From: Eonycteris spelaea
Lineage: Eukaryota > Chordata > Mammalia > Chiroptera > Pteropodidae
Reading direction: 5' to 3'
DNA: 64,000 bases
Assembly: GCA_003508835.1 (NCBI GenBank)
Contig: PUFA01000072.1
Location: 4,810,501-4,874,500, forward strand
In this document: piece by piece, positions 1-12,121 of the stretch
Position numbering within the stretch: the stretch's first letter is position 1
Layout of the letters: each line of letters starts with the position of its first letter
Notes under the pieces: generated by a model
Told to the model about the DNA's origin: nothing
Seen by the model: only the letters and a program-made list of their open reading frames with translations
The model's database searches: none
Program-made: the position numbers and the translations under genes

Positions 1-2500
1 TAAATATTTGAAAATCAGTTAGTGGTAACCTACTGTATCAACCAGCAGACTGAAGAAAAAAAAAATCACATGATCATTTCAACTGATAGAGATAAAACAG
101 GATAAAATTCGATACCCATTTATGATATACATATTAAAAACTCTTTCCAAAAGCAAGAAATAGAGGGAAACATTCTCCATTTGATGAAGAGTATCTACAA
201 AAACAAAACCTCAATAGCTAGCATTACACTTAATGGTGAAAAACTGAGTGATTTTACCCTGAGCTCAGGAACAAGACAGGAATGTTTGCTCTCATAACTG
301 TTACTCAACAGAGTGTTAGCAATGTTATCCAGTGCAATAAGTCATGAAAGAGAAAAAAGACGTACAGATTGGAGAGGATAAAAACTGTTCCCATTTCCAA
401 ATGACATTATTGTACACACAGAAAATGTCAAAGGATGTATAAAATCCCCTGAAACTAATAAATGAGTTTATCAAGATCACAGGGTACTAAGTCAACAAAT
501 AAAAATCAAGTGCACTTCTATATATTTGCAATGAAGATGTGGAAACCAAAATTAAAAATACAAGGCTATTTATAATCACTCTCCCCCAAAAAGGAATAAT
601 TATGTATGAATCTAACAATATATTTCTAGGACCTGCGCTGAAAATTATAAAACACTGATGAAAAAATATCAAAGAACATCTAAATAAATGGAGACACAAC
701 CGTGACACACATAGGAAGACTCAACATAGTAAAATGTTAATTTTCCCCAATTTGATCTATAGGGTTAATGCAGTTGATGTAAAATTTCCAGAAATATTTT
801 ATATATAGAGAGAAGTGAATTCTTAAATTTATACGGCAAAGTACAGATCCAAGGATAGCTAAAATAAATTTGAAAAAGAATAAAGCGAGAGGAATCATTC
901 TACTTAAAGTCAAGACTTACTGTGCCGTTACAATAACAGTGTGGCGTAGATGGCGGCAGAGACTCAGATCAGCGGACCAGCAGAGAGAGTCAGAATGGGA
1001 CAGATATGCCCCGCCAACCTTGGAAAGCGGTGCAAGAGCGGTTCAATGGAAGGACCGTCTTTTCAGCAAATAATGCTAAAGCTCTTGGCCATCCAAAGGC
1101 AAATAAATGAATCTCAATCTAGATACACTACTTTCTACAACAAATACTTCAAAGTGGATCATGAAATTAAAATGTAAAACCCACAAACTTTTGAGAATAA
1201 AAACAAAGGCAATAGTAATTTTCCAGGATCTAGGCAAACTGAAAAGAAATCTAGATATGACACCAACAGCAATGACCTATAAAAGAAAATGACTATTATA
1301 CTAGACTTCATAAAAATTAAAAGCTTTTGTTCTGTGAAAAACTGTGTTAAAGGAGGAAAAGTTCATCTAAAGACTGGAAGAAAATACTTTCAAATCTCAC
1401 TACCTAACGTAGGACTTGAACTTAACATATAAAGAACTCTCAAACCCCAACATTAAAGAAAGAGAAAAAATAAGCAATTCAAGTACAAAATATTCAGTTG
1501 AAATGAACAGAAAGTTTACCAAAAAAGAAATATAGATGGCAAACAAACACATGAAGAGATTTTGTCATTATGAGCTACTAGGGGAGTACGAATCAAATAA
1601 CAATGAGATAGCTACACCTGTGGAACAGCTTTTTTAAAATGCCGGTCATGAAATAATTAAAGGATAAAGCTGAGCAACAAAATAAGTAACATAGTGTTGG
1701 ATTACAGCCCAAAGCATAAAATAAAAATACATGAATTCATGCTGACATAGATAACTGGTGGAAAAAAATAGATAAATGGAGGAGAAGAGAGAAACTTTTC
1801 TTACAAAATAATTCCAAATATCAGATGTAGATACTCCCCCTCTCCAGGAGGTGAATTTTATAGACTCACTTCCAAAGAGTAGAGTATGGAATGGGAAAAA
1901 TGTTAACTTTGCACTTTCTTGGCTAGATGATCAAGGTGTTAAGTTGACATCATGTGATGCCATGTAGATTCCATGGACCCACTGATACTGTGTGATGATA
2001 AGGTACTTTTTTTTTTTTTTTAATCTCTGGCATTCTTTTAGAAACCAATAGCCCAGGTCTAATTATGAGGAAAAAATATCAGACAAACTCAGACTCCAGA
2101 ACAAACTACAAAATGCTTGACCAATACAACTCAGAACTGTGAAGGTCATGAAAAACAAGGAGAGACTGAGAAACTCACGGACCAGAGGGACTGCAGGGAT
2201 ATGACAACTAAATGCAGTGCAGTGTCCTATACGAGATCCTGAAACAGAACAAAAGCATCAATAGGAAAAAAAAAAAAAACCTGCTGAAATCTGAATAAAC
2301 CTGGAGTTTAGCGACTAGTAATGTTCCAGTGTTGGTTTTATAGTTTTGACAAACGTACCACAGTAACATAAGACGGTACTTTCGGGGAAACCGAAACTGA
2401 GTGAGGGGTGTATGGGAACTCTCTCCACGGTCTTTGTAATTCTTCCAAAGACTTAAGATTATTCCATAATAAAAAAATATTCGACAGAGATTATTTTATG
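1..2500 (+). mobile_element. Decayed L1 (L1M class), 3' half of ORF2 plus 3' UTR
   Basis: The reverse-transcriptase and C-terminal parts of L1 ORF2 can be followed in order on the plus strand. Landmarks are the block around 640-900 (reverse-transcriptase region), the block around 1000-1180, and the helical C-terminal part near 1500-1600. After about 1620 it runs into an A-rich 3' UTR that ends near 2490 with a 'ccataataaaaaaat' type tail typical of L1M elements. Many stops and frameshifts break the frame, so the short ORFs at 870-1292 are relics and not genes. The element continues left of the window. Subfamily is not assigned. Confidence 0.85.
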
Positions 2501-2539
2501 ACGTAAGCAAAAAATAAAATAAAGTTCTCAAGCAAAAAA

Positions 2540-2720
2540 AAAAAAAACTAACATGTAGGAACAAAATTTAAAACTTTATTGAAAGATAATGAAGATCTAA
2601 ATGACTTGGAAAGGTTCAAGTTCTTCTAGAGAAAATGTTATAGAGATGTCAATTCTCCCTAAGTTGAAACACTGACAGCAAAACCTGTCATTGGATTGCC
2701 AATGAATTGACCTTTGAAAA
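2540..2720 (+). mobile_element. Second L1 ORF2 fragment
   Basis: After an A-rich stretch, the sequence resembles the L1 ORF2 segment that encodes the region after the reverse-transcriptase core (aaaactttattgaaagataa ... atgtcaattctccctaa). The same segment is already present near 640-760 in the upstream L1, so this is a separate insertion or a duplicated piece. Confidence 0.7.
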
Positions 2721-3264
2721 ATTTATAAAAGGTTAGAGATTTTTATGTAAATGATTAGTTGTAAAATGCTTTTAATGAAAGATTTAATGTACCTAATGCA
2801 CGAGCCACCATAATTATTAACTAAATGCCATTATTTCGTTGTTTCTTCCTTTCGTGGACAAACGTGCACCAAGGGCTCCGTGTACCAAGGGCTGAAACAC
2901 CCTTTCAAGAATGAGTGAAGTTGTGTGTCACCTCCTCCTTCACCCTGGTAACGATCGTTAGATTATTTTGAAGTTAAATTTGTGAGATCAATAAAGAGAA
3001 ACCTAAGTTACAAAGGAAATTTATCTTCAGAATAAACTGGTATTTTTTGAGTTCTTCACATCTCCTTGGTCTATGAAGATAGAATTCCCACGTGTTTAGC
3101 ATGGCGCCGATCATACAAGAATGAGGGCACACAGAAGGGAATAATGGAGCAACTGAAAAAAAAAAAAACAGAGGAAAACATCAAGTTTTCAGTCCCGAAG
3201 GAATAGCACTTTTAAGTGACTCCCTGTGTCCCATGTGATGAGGTCAGGCCTTCAATACTATTCA
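2721..3264. other. Unassigned unique DNA
   Basis: No repeat, RNA or coding signal was recognised. There is a small imperfect direct repeat of 'accaagggct' near 2869-2892 and an A-run near 3157. Confidence 0.5.
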
Positions 3265-3425
3265 TTCAGCACTTTCAGCAGCCTCAAGAAGCCATGATTA
3301 CTACGACTATGGTACAGATTGGGAAATGGACTTAAAGAGGTTACTTAATGTACTAAAACCTGTGCAGCTAGTAAATGGTGGAGTCAGCATTAGAATCCAA
3401 GTCCACACTGTCAGTCCATGCTTTG
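3265..3425 (-). mobile_element. MIR SINE fragment
   Basis: It reads as MIR in reverse: 'acagattgggaaatggact', then 'gaggttacttaatgtac', 'gcagctagtaaatggtggag' and 'agaatccaagtccacactgt'. These match the reversed MIR core and tRNA-derived part. It is diverged, as expected for a mammal-wide SINE. Confidence 0.75.
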
Positions 3426-4875
3426 TTCCCCTGAACTGATACTGTGATGAGACGCTTCTCTGTCGGACAACAAACAATGATGAAGTATTTCAAATATTTT
3501 GGCACCCAGTGAGACTGTTTAGGTAAAGGTGAAAATGGAATCACTCTCATCTTTCTCTTGATAATAATAGATCCTTAAGTACTACAAACTCTAAATATGA
3601 AATACCTTGGAATTCAGCAGAACTGTTTTTTTTTTTTTTTAATTTAAAAAAAAGATTGAATTTCAAGCCAAGTGATTTCTGGATAGAGCCATATAAGGCA
3701 GCTCTAGTGCATGGGAGGCCCCGCCATATTGGGACAGGTCCTAATTGGCAGAAAGAAAGGGAAAGATTCATAATGAATATAATAACAGGGAGAGATGGAA
3801 CAAAAATGACTCCTTTCTCTTCTCCTTCTAATCAAGGGCCCTGATAAAAGACACACAGACACAAAGTACGAGCATTCCAAGGCTGAATCACACTGACTTC
3901 CAAACCTGTGTCATTTAAAATGTAGGTTCAGAGAAATAAGCAACCAACAATCAAACAAAACTTTATCATCTTGGGCCAAATTCTGAGCTGAACTAAAACA
4001 GGATATTTTCTAGAAGCTTATTAAATGTTTGGCAAACATTAAATGATCCTTTATTTGTTATAAAATGATTCTTCAGCTCCCACAGCCTCAACGATCCTAA
4101 TGGGTTTAAGTAAAGAGACAAACATGGGGAAATTGTTAATAAGCACTATTCAGATTGACAGATGTGAAACACCAGGGCGGGACCACTTTAATCGTTCACG
4201 TTATCGCAGGCACCCACTCTGATGGCTTATCATGCTGATGCCTCTGATCTCTCTCCTGTAGAAAACACTCTGCTCCGTTTCAGAAGAGGTTGCCATGTGC
4301 CACATCCCCTGGCCTTTGGATCGCACCGGCAGCAGACCTCACAGGTAGAATTCCACCTTCAGCCATGCACAAACAGGTAAATCATGAGCCTTTCGCGTCA
4401 CTTTTAAATGTTTCTTTCAACAGAGAAAAGTTTAAAAACAAATTTATTGAGCTAATGTTGCCATCTGCTTTGGTTACTAATAAGATTTAGAGTTTGGGCT
4501 TTAATCATAAAGTGTTTTGCCAAAGTCCTTTTATTTTCAGCTATTTATGGAATAAGAGATTACTCCTGGGTAGATGGTATAGAAAACGTTTTTAAGCATT
4601 GGCTTTATGCCTTTAATGCTGATGATAGTAACACTCCTATCTGCAATTCTAAACCTGATTTTAGATGCGGACGTTGCTACTGAGTTATGGTTAGCAGGAT
4701 GAGGCCTTAGAATTTTCCATAGGACTTTTTCCTTCTAGCACACATTTTTAATCTTGAGGACAGTTAACATGTACATTTTTGATGTAAGATAGGCATTTTG
4801 CCCTCATGTGGGACAGAGTAAATATATCTGATCCTTGTAAAGGTAGAGATCATGGTTCATTTCCTTTGTTTTAAT
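3426..4875. other. Unassigned unique DNA
   Basis: No repeat was recognised across this stretch apart from a T-run near 3628. It includes an exon-like block at 4262-4376 (separate entry). The short ORFs here look like chance frames. Confidence 0.5.
4262..4376 (+). other. Exon-like block with consensus splice sites (speculative)
   Basis: A pyrimidine-rich tract (tctgatctctctcctgtag) ends in AG at 4260-4261, and a good donor (acaaacag|gtaaat) follows at 4376/4377. A second possible donor lies at 4344/4345. One frame is open across all 38 codons from 4263 to 4376, but the peptide is not recognised. It could be an exon of an unknown transcript or a non-coding RNA, or chance. No neighbouring exon was found. 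Confidence 0.2.
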
Positions 4876-4879
4876 TACC

Positions 4880-5110
4880 TAAGACTAAATTAAGAAAAGC
4901 AGAGTAGTAGAGAAGAATAACCTGGGATTTGTAGTCAAGGTCCAAATCTAAAATGTGTCATTGATTATTTGGTTGATCTTGGGTAAGTCAGTTCGTACCT
5001 CACAAACTCAGTTTCCTTACCTCTTCTCTGAGACTAATTTATCATCAGTGTATCTCAATGAGCCATTGATCTAATAATACTTATGAGAATGGTTTGTAAA
5101 TGGAAGAGCC
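4880..5110 (+). mobile_element. MIR SINE, nearly full length
   Basis: In order it shows 'gcagagtagtagagaagaat', 'ttgatcttgggtaagtcagt', 'actcagtttccttacctctt' and a 'taatacttatgagaatggtt' 3' part. This is the order of the MIR consensus on the plus strand. Confidence 0.8.
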
Positions 5111-5228
5111 TGCGTAGATGTTGACTGAAATGATGACTGAACCACAAGGCATAATTTTTAGGGAATTTGGGAGAGAACTGTAAGGAGTTTTTAAATAACA
5201 CAAGATGGAAAAATGAAATACTGATTTG

Positions 5229-5800
5229 TATTAGTTTTCTGTCACTGCATAAAAAATTATCACAAACTTCGTGGCTTACAACAACACACATCTGTGTCTC
5301 ACAGGTTCTGTGGTTCAGGAGTCTGGGCCCAGCTTATCTAGGTTCTGTGTAAAGCTATCATCAAGATAAGAGCTGGCTTCTCATCTAAAGGCTTGACTGG
5401 GTCTGCTACCACCCACACTCAGGTTGCTGGCAGAATTCTTCCCTGTGCTTCTTGCTGACTGTTTGCCAGGGGCCGCTCTCAGCTCCAAGAGGCGGCCACA
5501 GCTCCGTGCCACGTGGCCCTCTCCTCAGGCTCTCACCATAGCTCATGCCTTCAGAGCCAGCAAGAGAGAAAGCCTAGGCTGAGTCTGCTAGCAGGGCAGC
5601 TTTAAACAATATAATGTACCCATGGCAGTGACATCACCTGTGTCATGTAAGTGACACGATCACAGGGCTGTCAGCTGTCCTCTTTGCATTTTCTGTGATT
5701 GAAAACAAGGCACAGTCCCGCCCACACCCAAGGGGAGCACATTGCATAAAGACGTGAAAGCAAGGGTTATGAGGCTGCTTTAGAGTCTGTCCACCGAACC
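5229..5800 (-). mobile_element. MLT1-type LTR (ERVL-MaLR), antisense
   Basis: It starts with 'gtattagttttctgtcactg' and 'atcacaaacttcgtggctta', the reversed 3' end of MLT1 LTRs. It continues through the 'gccaggggccgctctcagct' block and the 'cacagtcccgcccacaccca' block seen in older MLT1 subfamilies. It closes with 'agagtctgtccaccgaacca'. It is probably a solo LTR; no internal retroviral sequence is adjacent. Confidence 0.8.
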
Positions 5801-6443
5801 ATGCATTTTTTAAGTTCTAGGTGTTACATATACACAGCAGAGCATTTCTTCAGCTCATAGAATCTAGATTTTAAGCATTGCCCTTTTTTATTAGCAGATC
5901 CTACTATAGAAACTAGTATGTAATATAAAAATAGAATATGCCGCATCCCTGCAAAGTGCAAATATACAGAGTATTCTACTTACCAGCCCAAATTGGCCGC
6001 CTGACTTTATTCTCCTCTAAAGCAGGAGGAAGTTTATTTTCATTTCAGTGGGGGTGGGAAGGCACAGTGAGTGTTGCCACTTGGGCCAGTTACCTTAGGA
6101 TTGCCCTTCTGTGATGCTCCCATTCTCCATCTTGCTGTGTGCCCCGGGAGGGTGACATGTGGAGTTTCTATCAAGTCCTCTGAATTCCGGCAGTGTTCAG
6201 TCAGTGGGAGGCCGAGCAGGGGTGAAGACAAGGATGAAGTCACATTATCTATCCCCGAGTCCCCTTTCTTAAGGGATCAGCTAGGATTCCTGTCCCCGCT
6301 GCCACACAAACATGGATATTTATTATCCTGTCTCATGGCAGTGCCTCCCTTGACTTTGCTACCAGGATTCAGTAAGTTTTCTCATACCTTGTCTGTTTAG
6401 GCAAGGTAATGACAATTTGGATGCGAATAGCCCTTGGCTACTA

Positions 6444-6445
<2 letters not shown>
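5801..6445. other. Unassigned DNA, possible ancient repeat at 6040-6400
   Basis: The part 6040-6400 resembles an old GC-richer mammalian repeat (gtcagtgggaggccgagcag and the following cc-rich block), but I cannot name a family. The 109-codon frame 6071-6400 lies in it, has no recognisable domain and is probably chance. Confidence 0.3.

Positions 6446-6493
<48 letters not shown>
6446..6493. repeat. (GT)24 microsatellite
   Basis: An uninterrupted alternating GT tract of 48 bases. It is likely length-polymorphic. Confidence 0.98.
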
Positions 6494-6494
<1 letters not shown>

Positions 6495-8594
6495 GTTTCT
6501 CTGAACCTTCCCCACAACTTTGCTAATAGTGCCTTCATTAAATCTTCCTCAAATACTGTACATTGAATGTGACCTTTTTTTTCTTGCTATGACTGTGATA
6601 GATTTGTTACCTAAAGAATTTAAGTTTTATGAGCTCAGGGGTTTGTGCAAAAGGGGTAATCAAAACTGTTGTTGAATGAGTGAGAAAAAATGACCCGTTG
6701 CCATTGCCATTGACTGTCACCCATTCCTCATGATAAGTCAGTGTGTCTTGAGGGGCTTCTCTCCACCATCTAGATTTCTCCTAGTAACGAGAGCCAATGC
6801 GATGAACCGTCTCCCGGAAAATCTTCCTAGAGGCTTGAGACAGTAAATATTGCCTGTTTCAGAAGAAATAAGGACATTGATTTTCTGTTTCTCCCTTTGC
6901 CTTTATCCAGAAGATGCATGAGGTGGGAGAGGAAGGAAGATTATATAGATATTATATATTACATATTATATATATACAAGAGAATTTCAGTGCTGGTTTC
7001 TGTTTAGTGATATCATAATCCACATCTTTCTTTAGTAGAAGAAGCAACAAGGCAGAAGCAAAAGTTTTAATATTAAAGAATTATTATAGCACATTAGAAG
7101 AAGGTAATATAAATGTGAATATTGGATCAAGCTAAAATTAAAAAAAGTAGGCACTCTATAAGGACAATCTAAGTAAAAACATGTAAGATTGAGGGATAAA
7201 CACTCGGGGAAGTATGACGTGCTTGATTTTTAGAGATAATTAAAAGGACATTTGGCTGGCTAGCCAACATTTGTTGTAGAAGAAAATTGTGAACCTGGAA
7301 TTCGGTCGATCATTTCGGCGTTCTGTTATGACTAAGCTGTAGGGTTATTTCTGCATGTTCTGGTGTCGATATTCGCTCAGTGGTGTCTGATCAATGAGCT
7401 GTCACCGAGATGTCTCAAACACTTGTTTTCATCACACAGATATGAGTTATCATAGTTTCAAATAGGAAATAAACAGCTGCCAGACTTCTGGGCTTTGTCT
7501 GCATTCTTTTCTCATATTAGCTTTGACATTACAGACACAAGATATCCTGGATGGACCAAGGGCCCTGGAGTCAGAAACCCATTTCTAGACATAGAGTCAT
7601 TTTGTTTGTTTGTTCGCCAGCTCCTGGGCCCCATGGAGTCCCTTTCTCTTAGTCTACTTCCTGTACTACTATAAAAGTAGGACACGGCATGTTAAGACTA
7701 AAATCTGCTACTCTATAGACAAAGCATTCCTCGTTTTAAAGGGAGCGAGGACCTGGCTCTGGCTCTCCTCAGAGACATCCTTCCTTTTAAGCTGTTCTCT
7801 GTATGTTTGCCTCTGTGTAATTTTCCATGAAGGCATTTTATAGGGAATTCGTTCTACAGACCTCAATTAGTTACTCAGAATAGTACATGCGCACGTCACA
7901 TTGTGTCTATAAACATCTTCAGAGGACTTTTACTAATTCTTCACTTCTATTTCTGAAGCCCTGGCCGGACGGCTCTGGCCGTGCTTGGGGCAGAGGCGGG
8001 ACTGACAGAGGCCGTTTCCAGAGTCTGGAGGCGCGTGTGCCAGGCCCAGCCCGGCCCCCAGCTGCGGGAAGACGAGCGCTCTGCCTCTCTAGGCTTCATG
8101 TTCATCTTCTGAAACGTTAACAGAGAAAAACGATAGATTTGCCTCCGTAATAACTGTGATCTGTACAGTTTCAAGATTCTCGAACGTGTACCCTGATTCT
8201 AACTTGCTCAAAATATGTTTAAGTCTAATAGCTCATTTTCACAAAACATCTGGATCAACCCATTCAAAACAGTTTCTGAAAATGTTTGCTCTCTTCAGCA
8301 AGTTAAATGGTAACAAGCCGAGTAAAGTAACATAGTTTGAGTTTTTTCCTTTTTTTTTTTTTAATGTTTACCCTACAAATGTGTTTGCTACTTTTGAGGA
8401 ACTTATGATCTATTAAAGAGGAAGGCCATATTTATAACTAAACCTGATGCCTGGCAGTGGTTAAGAAGGGAGTCGGGGACTTCAAACCCCTGAAAAAACC
8501 TTTGCGTGTCTGGAAACCCTGGTAAGAAATGCACAATAGCTGATATAATTGTTTATATGGTGTCAGAACCTGGGCTACGTGCCTCTCCTGGGTC
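6494..8594. other. Unassigned DNA with AT-rich tract and a CpG-dense patch
   Basis: No gene was recognised. It contains an AT-alternating tract at about 6940-6978 (tatatagatattatatatta), a short CpG- and GC-rich patch at about 7960-8090 (separate entry) and a T-run near 8350. Confidence 0.5.
7960..8090. other. CpG-dense, GC-rich patch
   Basis: This local block carries many CpG dinucleotides in otherwise AT-rich surroundings (for example ggccggacggctctggccgt and gggaagacgagcgctct). No repeat family was recognised. It could be a small CpG island, a regulatory element, or a product of GC-biased conversion. Confidence 0.4.
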
Positions 8595-8715
8595 AGCACA
8601 GTGTTATTAGGTGGGTACCATTATTAGAAAAGGATGTCACAGACATCAAGTGACTTGCCCAAGACCATGGAACTAGACAGCGATGGAATCAGGATGCTCG
8701 TCCAGGCTGCTGTCT
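8595..8715 (-). mobile_element. MIR SINE fragment
   Basis: It reads 'accattattagaaaaggatg', 'aagtgacttgcccaagacca' and 'atggaatcaggatgctcgtc', which is the reversed MIR core followed by the tRNA-like part. Confidence 0.75.
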
Positions 8716-8834
8716 GACAATGAACCCACCCCTTTTCAGGTACCGTCAAAAGAGCTGATGTATTCCAGTGGAAGTGAAGGATTTTCAGCAAGTGACCTCA
8801 GAGAAGTCTTTTTGTATTCTCTTTCAGGCCGTTA

Positions 8835-8950
8835 CAGTGTTTCCCAAAGTTGTTTGATTCCAAGACCATCTATATGGGAATCGCTGGCATTTGTTAGAAT
8901 GTGATGCCTGGGTCACACCTTAGACCAGTCAATCAAAATTCTGAGCTTGG
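8835..8950 (+). mobile_element. MER5-like hAT-Charlie element
   Basis: It begins with the terminal motif 'cagtgtttcccaaagttg'. It continues with diverged MER5A/B blocks, including the 'gcatttgttagaatgtgatg' middle part and 'gaccagtcaatcaaaattct'. The right terminal inverted repeat is not clear, so it is truncated or eroded. Confidence 0.65.
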
Positions 8951-10569
8951 ACAAGGAAGTCCGAGTTTTTCACAGTCTCTTAGGTTTATTCTAATAAATA
9001 CTAAGAGTTGGAAACCAATTCCAAAGGAAAAGATGAGATTTCAATAGGGAAATAAGTTAAGCAATGATTCTGGGTGGAGGGAATATACACAGAGGTATAG
9101 CAATCTTAAACAGGCGAGAGAACACATCATCATCTTAAAACTTACCTGCGGTCAGTGCTGCAGACTTGTTTTTCCGAAGAATTTATGGTTAAAATGAAGA
9201 TCCAAACGATGCCCTGCTGTGGCGACCGTGAAGATGCAAATGCGTTTTATCCTGCCTGATAATCACAACGATAAATTCCGTAGCCTTTGAGAACGTCTAG
9301 AGAGTGAAGGGCGCAAGCTGCTCATTCCCAGGGCGCCAGGCGTGTCCTCGCCTTAAAGGCCCTTCCGCGCATTCTCACCGGTGGAGATGAATTCGCTGCG
9401 CCGGAGTCGGCCACGCCTTGGGACCAACCATGCGACATTCAATAAGAAAATCTCATCTTTCTGAATCATGGGAGCCTTCCCCTGAAAATACCTGATCATC
9501 GAGAACTTTCCTACAGTTTATTTTCGAGTCCAACCTAAAAGCAGAACCAGTTCGGCAAGTAAACATGAAGGAAAAGGGAAACCGATAGGGATGTCAGAAA
9601 CGCCAGGCTGAGGGAGGCGGCTGCAGCTTCTGCTGGGGGTTCGGGGGGTCTTTCTCATCAGAACCACTTTCCTTCCTCAGTTTCCCTTTCGCCAGCTGTG
9701 CCTCTGGGCACGCAAAAGTGTCCCTCCGTGCAATGGGGAGTTAGCTTATTTGTGCATGGGGGTAAGGCAGCCTTTGATAAATATAAAACCCCATCATTAT
9801 CTCATTTTGGTATATTCTGAGATTTTCCTAAACAGATGTCATGGAAAATTCATTGAGAAAGAACATAACTTGTTAGAAAAGTAACCCACAGATTTTATCT
9901 TTCCCTTTTGCCTTAAAAGTTCAAAGCTGGGAGAAAATAGCTTAATTGAGATAGGCCTTACAAGAAAAAGAACTAAAGGTAATTCATGTTGCATCGACTG
10001 GATAATATTAAGTGAATTGTGTTGGATGGAAATTTAAATGCCCTAAATGCCTTTTGATCGTGTTTGGCACTTCAAACATGTTCCATTTTTGTTTGAAATC
10101 TTTAACTGTTCTCATTTTGAACATTGCTGCTCTTCGTATATGAAGAAGATGAAGTTACCATGAACAGAAAGGTAACTTCGGGCTTATTTTTCCAAATAAT
10201 GGACTGGTTTTCTCATGAACTATTGACGGGCCTTCCTAATGCCCCTGATAACAAAAAAGGATGAATTTGCAGATAGAAGACTGTGTTCAGATTGCCAAGG
10301 AGCAAAGAGACTGTACTTGACCATTGGAGAATCAAATCCTTGACTTTGATCATCAGTGAAATGCTGTTTGAACTTGTCACTGAAAATGAGGAATTATTTT
10401 TAAAGGCCCGTATCCTAGAATATAGTTTAGTGTAAAACTGCAACCATTTATTATGGAATGATAACGAGTCATTTGAGACACATCTTTGGGATAAGCTTTC
10501 TCTAGAATCAAGCCTGGATGATCTTGTATGGTATCTGAAAATCAGTTAAGTCATTTTTCTTTGGAATTA
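8951..10569. other. Unassigned DNA including a CpG-dense patch at 9210-9440
   Basis: No coding gene was seen. About 9210-9440 holds roughly twenty CpGs (cagggcgccaggcgtgtcct, gctgcgccggagtcggccac) in a non-repeat context. The rest is AT-rich unique DNA. The C-rich stretch near 9640-9780 may be a very eroded SINE, but that is uncertain. Confidence 0.45.
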
Positions 10570-11215
10570 TTTAAAGAGATACCTTTACCACTTAATGCCT
10601 GTTAGAATGGTTAAAACAGAAAAACAAAAAACAAAACTGATAATACCAAAGGATGGTGAGGATGTGGATTAATAGGAACGCTCATATATTGCTGATGGGA
10701 ATGCAAAATGATACAGTCGCTTTGAGAAATAGTCGGGCAATTTCTGATAAAGCCAAACTTACACTTACCACATGACCCAGCAATTTCAATCCTTGGTATT
10801 TATCCAAGAAGAATGAAAACTTAGGTTTACATAAAAACCTATGCATATATGGTTGTAGCAGCTTTATTTATAATCGCCAAAACTTGGATGCAACCTGGAT
10901 GTTTTCCGTTTGGCGAGCAAACCGTGACACCTCCACGCAGTCCAGACGAGCCGCAGAGCAGCAGGGCGAACCCCACATTCTGCTAAGTGAGAGAAGCCAG
11001 ACCCAAAGGGCTGCATTCGTACCACAGGATTCAATTCATGTGATAGTCTGGAAAAGGCAAAGTTGTAAGGAAGAAGAACAGATCAGTGGTGGCCGAGGTG
11101 CGAGTCGGGGAGGGGCAGTGGGGGGAATTTGGGGAGTGCTGAAACTACTGTGCACCAAACTTGTAGAACTGTGCGCCCCAGGGTGAATTTTATGGTATAT
11201 GATTTATATAGATAC
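10570..11215 (+). mobile_element. L1 3' end: ORF2 C-terminus and 3' UTR
   Basis: Typical L1 landmarks appear in order: 'gcctgttagaatggttaaaa', 'gaggatgtggattaatagga', 'acccagcaatttcaatcctt', 'ggttgtagcagctttattta' and 'aacttggatgcaacctggat'. Then comes the 3' UTR with 'gatcagtggtggccgaggtg'. The frame is broken; it is a 5'-truncated dead copy. The ORFs at 10884-11186 and 11129-11389 are shadows of it. Confidence 0.85.
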
Positions 11216-11240
11216 ATAATTTATATATATAGATTTATGT

Positions 11241-11290
11241 TCTCTCTCTCTCTCTCTGTATACACACACATGCACACGCACATGCACACA
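11241..11290. repeat. (CT)n then (CA)n-rich simple sequence
   Basis: A CT tract (tctctctctctctctctgta) is followed by ACAC-rich sequence with 'acacatgcacacgcacatg'. It lies directly after the L1 3' end, a usual place for microsatellite growth. Confidence 0.8.
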
Positions 11291-11618
11291 GAATACAGAC
11301 TTATTCCACATTATCTCTTTTTCAAATTGGAATCGAAATCCAGAAAAATAGCTTCAGTTAATATGTACAGTCATTTCTATGAAGCCTGAAGAGAAGCCGA
11401 TGCTAGGAAGAGCAGAGGAATACCGGGCTTGCTTCTTCGTTGAATATATCCGTCTGAGATAAAGTACCTATTTTTTGCGGGGAGGGGGGAGGGTTGCGCA
11501 CTTATATTGGTGTCTGGTTCTTGTACCTACTTTCTGTGGCATGTACCTCAAGTACCTGCAGTTGCGTTATCATTTCGGTTCAGATCAGCAGATCTCAGGG
11601 GTGAAAGTGTCGTACTTC

Positions 11619-11634
11619 GCTTAATTAATTAAGC
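11619..11634. promoter_or_regulatory. 16-bp perfect palindrome with overlapping TAAT motifs
   Basis: 'gcttaattaattaagc' equals its own reverse complement. It contains several overlapping homeodomain core motifs (TAAT/ATTA). A regulatory role is only an inference. Confidence 0.3.
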
Positions 11635-11700
11635 AAATATTTATTCATGTCTGCTGTTTACTCACACTTGTAGGCACTGGGGTTCATCAGCATAAATGTA
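11632..11700 (-). mobile_element. L2/MIR-type 3' end fragment
   Basis: 'gcaaatatttattcatgtct' followed by 'gtaggcactggggttcatca' resembles the reversed 3' terminus shared by L2 and related elements. It is short and diverged. Confidence 0.45.
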
Positions 11701-12121
11701 TAGAATTCATCCTCCACCTAGAAATTTTAATTTGGTATTTGTGGCATTCAGTGGTCAAAAATCACCTTTGACGTGTTTGTTTACCAGTTACTGCAAACTT
11801 CCAAGTTCAGTTGAATTTCAACTAATAATTAAAGTTGATTTTGAAAGCATAAAAGAAGACTCAAAAAAAAAAAAAACCCCACATATCAATTTAGTGGCCG
11901 CAATCATTTCCAGTACAGTTTTCCTGATTCATAATTCAGAAGAGCTTGTGCGAGTTGAGATTCTGGAAACAAATTGGCATCTTCACTTAGTGCTGACAGT
12001 TCAGGTAACAGACACAGCTTGTTTGTTTGGAAGTAACAGGTAGAAACAGAAAGGGCTGCTTGTCAGATCCTGGACGCTGGGTAAGAACGGTCTTTCTTTC
12101 AGGAAGGAACTATAAATATGT
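11701..12121. other. Unassigned unique DNA
   Basis: It contains an A-run near 11863. The 115-codon frame 11696-12043 crosses the A-run (encoding a KKKK stretch) and shows no domain, so it is treated as chance. Confidence 0.45.

Noticed and set aside
870..1292. Three overlapping short open frames on the plus strand
   Set aside because: They lie in the decayed L1 ORF2 and contain its frame-broken pieces.
6446..6493. Regular repeats considered as a CRISPR-like array
   Set aside because: Plain dinucleotide microsatellite in a mammalian genome; no spacer structure.
11474..11500. G-rich run 'cggggaggggggaggg' as a G-quadruplex
   Set aside because: Only three separated G-runs; a four-tract quadruplex is not clearly supported.
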